The notes beneath the pieces were generated by a model that did no database searches, was not told the origin of the DNA, and saw only the letters and a program-made list of their open reading frames with translations. This document shows positions 4,724 through 7,156 of a stretch of 7,156 nucleotides of DNA, one piece after another; position 1 is the first letter of the stretch, and each line of letters starts with the position of its first letter. The DNA is taken from NCBI GenBank assembly GCA_020859875.1, contig JAJBVJ010000064.1, positions 1 through 7,156 of the forward strand, in the 5' to 3' direction. The position numbers and the translations under genes were made by a program. Source of the DNA: Rikenellaceae bacterium. Its GTDB lineage: Bacteria > Bacteroidota > Bacteroidia > Bacteroidales > Rikenellaceae.

Positions 4724-5050
4724 TTATGCTTCGCCTACATTGAACCCCACCGTCATCGGCCCGGGAGTCTCTTCCTGGTTCTCGGGCGGCGCGGGGGCGG
4801 TGATCGTGATGCGGCCGATGTTGCTTTCGTAGCGCGTAATATTGTCCTGAAGCGACATCAGGAGCCTTTTGGCGTGTTCCGGAGCCAGGATGATCCTGTT
4901 TTTTACCTTGGCTTTGGGAACTCCCGGCATTAGAGCGGCAAAGTCTATTACGAATTCGGAAGCCGAGTGGGAGATTATGGCCAAATTTGCATAGTTGCCC
5001 TGCGCCACCGCCTCGTCCAACTCTATGTCGATCTCGTGTTTCTTTTCCAT
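4724..5050 (-). CDS. DUF3467 family protein
   Basis: This 108-residue, soluble, acidic protein carries the DUF3467 pattern: QGNYANLAIISHSASEFVIDFAALMPGVPKAKVKNRIILAPEHAKRLLMSLQDNITRYES, about residues 17-76. The N-terminus is rich in Glu, Asp and Lys. The C-terminus is a Pro/Glu-rich linker (APAPPENQEETPGP) ending in VGFNVGEA. There is no signal peptide or membrane segment. The family is common in Bacteroidota and has no established function that I know of. My recollection, unchecked, is that it often sits beside rpoC; here it is downstream of uvrC, 140 bases away, on the same strand. A TAnnTTTG box at 5077-5084 suggests its own promoter, and a strong terminator follows. The ATG on the complement of 5048-5050 gives the normal family length. 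Confidence 0.9.
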   Translation of the reverse strand: MEKKHEIDIELDEAVAQGNYANLAIISHSASEFVIDFAALMPGVPKAKVKNRIILAPEHAKRLLMSLQDNITRYESNIGRITITAPAPPENQEETPGPMTVGFNVGEA

Positions 5051-5076
5051 ATCACGCTTTAATCTTTATCACGAAA

Positions 5077-5084
5077 CAAAATTA
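5077..5084 (-). promoter_or_regulatory. Bacteroidota -7 box for the DUF3467 gene
   Basis: The minus strand reads TAATTTTG, a full TAnnTTTG match, 26 bases before the start codon. No TTTG was found 19-21 bases further upstream. The predicted leader is about 20 bases. Confidence 0.45.
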
Positions 5085-5190
5085 GCAACTATCCCCGCGC
5101 GGAGGCTTCCCCGGGTATACAAGTTATCACTATTTTATCAACATTGCACCGCTTTGGAAAGGCTCTGGAAGGCGGTCGGGCGGGGAGGCG

Positions 5191-7014
5191 TCATTCGCCC
5201 ACCGACTCGTAAAAATCCCTGACCGCCCGGGCACGGGCAGCCCCGACCACGGCCGTAAGCTCCTTGGAAGAGGCGTTTTTTATGGAATTTACCGTACGGA
5301 ACTTCTTTAATAACTTGGCGATCGAGACCTGGCCCAACCCCGGGATGAGTTCCAGTTCGCTTTTGATAAAGTCGAGCGATCGTTTTTTGCGGTGGAAAGT
5401 GATGCCGAAGCGGTGGGCTTCGTCCCTAAGATGCATTATCACACGCAGGGGTTCGCCCGTGCGGTCGAGCCAGTAGGGGTTGGGGTCGTCGGGGTAGAAG
5501 ACCTCCTCGATACGCTTGGCAAGGCCTATGATCGGCACCTTGTCGTCGATGCCCAGCTCCTTGAGCACTCCGTAGGCGGAACTCAGCTGACCCTTGCCGC
5601 CGTCGACCACAATAAGGTCGGGAAGTTCGTTCCCTTCGTCCAGCTGGCGGCGGTAGCGGCGGTAGATGATCTCACGCATCGAGGCGAAGTCGTCGGGGCC
5701 CGTGACGGTTTTCACGTTGAAGTGGCGGTACTCCTTGCGCGAGGGCTTCCCGTCGCGGAACACCACGCACGAAGCCACGGGGTATGAGCCCTGCAGGTTG
5801 GAATTGTCGAAACATTCTATCAACCGCGGCAGGCGTGGCAGACGCAGTTCGCGCTGCATAGCCTCCATTATCCTCATCGAGTGGCGGCCGGGGTCTTTGA
5901 TCTCGAGGTTTTTGAGGCGCTCCATGCGGTATGCCTTTGCATTCTTGAGCGAAAATTCCAGGAGCTTGAGTTTCTCACCCCGCTTGGGGACGGTGAACCT
6001 CACCCCCGGGAAGAGTTCCTGCTCGGGGCAGAAGGGGACCACCACCTCTTTTGCCAAAGGGCCGCTGATGCGTTCGCTCACCTGCTGGAGGGCGCGGGTG
6101 AGGATGTCGCGGTCGTTATCCTCGGCCCCGAGCAGCAGTTGGGCCGTGAAGCTGTTGACGATGGCTCCCCCGACGATCCGGGCAAAATTGACGTATGCGG
6201 CGTCTATATCCCTGAGCATCGAGAAGACGTCGAGGTCGCCCACCGAGGTGCTTACCACCACCGATTTGCTGACGTAGCTGTCCAGCAGGCGCAGGCGCAT
6301 CTTGTACCTTTCGGCAAGCTCGAACTGCATATTTTCGGCCGCCCGGGACATCCGCTCGAGGAGATATTTTCTGGTCGAACGCATATCCCCGGCCAGGGTG
6401 GCCATTACCATGGAGATGCCGTGGTCGTAATCTTCCTGCGACTGCTTACCCACACAAGGGCCTTTGCAGTTGCCCAGGTGGTATTCGAGGCAAACGCTAT
6501 ATTTGCCCCGGGCGATGGCTTCGGGGGCGAGGTTGAGAGAGCAGGTGCGCAGCTGGTAGAGGGCGCGCACAAGCTCCAGTACGTTCTTTTGTATCACGAC
6601 CGAGGAGTAGGGCCCGAAATAGCGCGAACCGTCGCGATTGACCACGCGCGTGGACTCGACCCTGGGGAATGGTTCGCTCCTTACCACGATCCACGGATAG
6701 GTCTTGTCGTCCTTCAGCATCACATTGTACCGCGGCTGGAGATTCTTTATAAGGTTGTTTTCCAGAAACAGGGCATCCTGTTCGCTGGAGACTACCAGGT
6801 GGCGGATGTCGCAGGTGTGCCTGACCATCACCCTCACTTTGGGGTACTGCTCCTTGCCCTCCATAAAATAGGAGGAGACCCTCTTTTTGAGATTCTTGGC
6901 CTTGCCGACATAGATCACCGTGCCCCCGCTGTCCAGGAACTGGTATATGCCGGGCTGGTCGGGCAGAAGCGCGACCTTCTCCTTGAGGTGTTTTTTATCG
7001 TGGACGGTTGCCAT
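5191..7014 (-). CDS. uvrC: Excinuclease ABC subunit C (UvrC)
   Basis: This 607-residue UvrC makes the two incisions around a DNA lesion during nucleotide excision repair, after UvrA and UvrB have loaded. The N-terminal GIY-YIG nuclease is complete: G22-I-Y24, Y35-V-G37, R45, and E85 in EQDALFLENNLIK. Four cysteines, C158, C175, C183 and C187, follow. The last three have the 8- and 4-residue spacing of the E. coli iron-sulphur ligands. A UvrB-interacting UVR segment lies at about 215-255. The RNase H-like nuclease shows ECFDNSN (D403), GPDDF (D441/D442), VVDGGKGQL (D471) and RDEAHRFG (H534). A tandem helix-hairpin-helix (about 553-605, IPGLGQVSIAKLLKKF) closes the protein. Length is normal and no key residue is missing. 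A TAAGTTTG box lies ten bases before the ATG; I saw no LexA-type SOS dyad. Confidence 0.98.
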   Translation of the reverse strand: MATVHDKKHLKEKVALLPDQPGIYQFLDSGGTVIYVGKAKNLKKRVSSYFMEGKEQYPKVRVMVRHTCDIRHLVVSSEQDALFLENNLIKNLQPRYNVMLKDDKTYPWIVVRSEPFPRVESTRVVNRDGSRYFGPYSSVVIQKNVLELVRALYQLRTCSLNLAPEAIARGKYSVCLEYHLGNCKGPCVGKQSQEDYDHGISMVMATLAGDMRSTRKYLLERMSRAAENMQFELAERYKMRLRLLDSYVSKSVVVSTSVGDLDVFSMLRDIDAAYVNFARIVGGAIVNSFTAQLLLGAEDNDRDILTRALQQVSERISGPLAKEVVVPFCPEQELFPGVRFTVPKRGEKLKLLEFSLKNAKAYRMERLKNLEIKDPGRHSMRIMEAMQRELRLPRLPRLIECFDNSNLQGSYPVASCVVFRDGKPSRKEYRHFNVKTVTGPDDFASMREIIYRRYRRQLDEGNELPDLIVVDGGKGQLSSAYGVLKELGIDDKVPIIGLAKRIEEVFYPDDPNPYWLDRTGEPLRVIMHLRDEAHRFGITFHRKKRSLDFIKSELELIPGLGQVSIAKLLKKFRTVNSIKNASSKELTAVVGAARARAVRDFYESVGE

Positions 7015-7023
7015 TTCTTATTG

Positions 7024-7031
7024 CAAACTTA
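7024..7031 (-). promoter_or_regulatory. Bacteroidota -7 box for uvrC
   Basis: The minus strand reads TAAGTTTG, a full TAnnTTTG match, ending ten bases before the start codon at 7014, so the leader would be very short. A TTTG occurs upstream, but only 11 bases away instead of 19-21. Its flanking TTTGCAA is a repeat of the sequence at the -7 box. Confidence 0.4.
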
Positions 7032-7156
7032 CGAATTTGTTGCAAAAGTCGCTCCCGGGTTAATCCGATTGGGGATTCGATAAAATAGAAACGGTACCTG
7101 ATGTTGAGGGTGTAAACTCCGGGACTGTTCGTTAAAAATCGCGCTTATTTGGGTTT

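Noticed and set aside
5881..7083. A long (400-codon) open frame antisense to uvrC
   Set aside because: It mirrors the GC-rich codon use of uvrC, whose domains and catalytic residues are all intact; the antisense translation matches no family.
7015..7156. SOS (LexA) box for uvrC
   Set aside because: No CTGT-N8-ACAG-like dyad was found upstream of the gene.

Overview
The window looks like a chromosomal segment from a Bacteroidota member. The GC-rich coding sequence, Bacteroidales-type proteins and mixed GC/AT intergenic DNA would fit an Alistipes-like (Rikenellaceae) genome; that genus is an inference. Supporting signs are starts without Shine-Dalgarno sequences, several upstream boxes matching the Bacteroides -7 consensus TAnnTTTG (one with a matching -33 TTTG), and a surface-type lipoprotein signal (Cys-Ser-Asp-Asp-Asp).

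Layout, left to right. Positions 1-169 are AT-rich and end in operator-like repeats. Two small tandem XRE-type DNA-binding proteins follow on the + strand (170-391 and 446-667). They are paralogues of equal length with nearly identical 3' ends. A 258-base gap leads to two minus-strand genes: an acyl-CoA thioesterase of the hotdog fold (926-1339) and, upstream of it, a YrdC/Sua5-type threonylcarbamoyl-AMP synthase (1442-2041). A 16-base dyad occurs twice near this pair, just ahead of the thioesterase start and across the synthase stop. A short divergent promoter region separates the synthase from yebC (2143-2871, +), which ends in a strong hairpin. A 560-base gene-poor stretch with several inverted repeats precedes a surface lipoprotein (3432-4388, +). 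This protein has two Ig-like repeats and a discoidin-type (F5/8 C) sugar-binding domain, and its last ~29 residues are now out of frame. Two terminator hairpins separate it from convergent minus-strand genes: a DUF3467 protein (4724-5050) and uvrC (5191-7014).

Most of this is housekeeping: tRNA t6A modification, ribosome-associated YebC and nucleotide excision repair. I see no operon tying the whole window together, and no phage, transposon, CRISPR or defence system. The parts that housekeeping genes do not explain are the XRE pair with its upstream repeats, the duplicated dyad around the thioesterase, the structured leader of the lipoprotein, and the frameshift in that lipoprotein.
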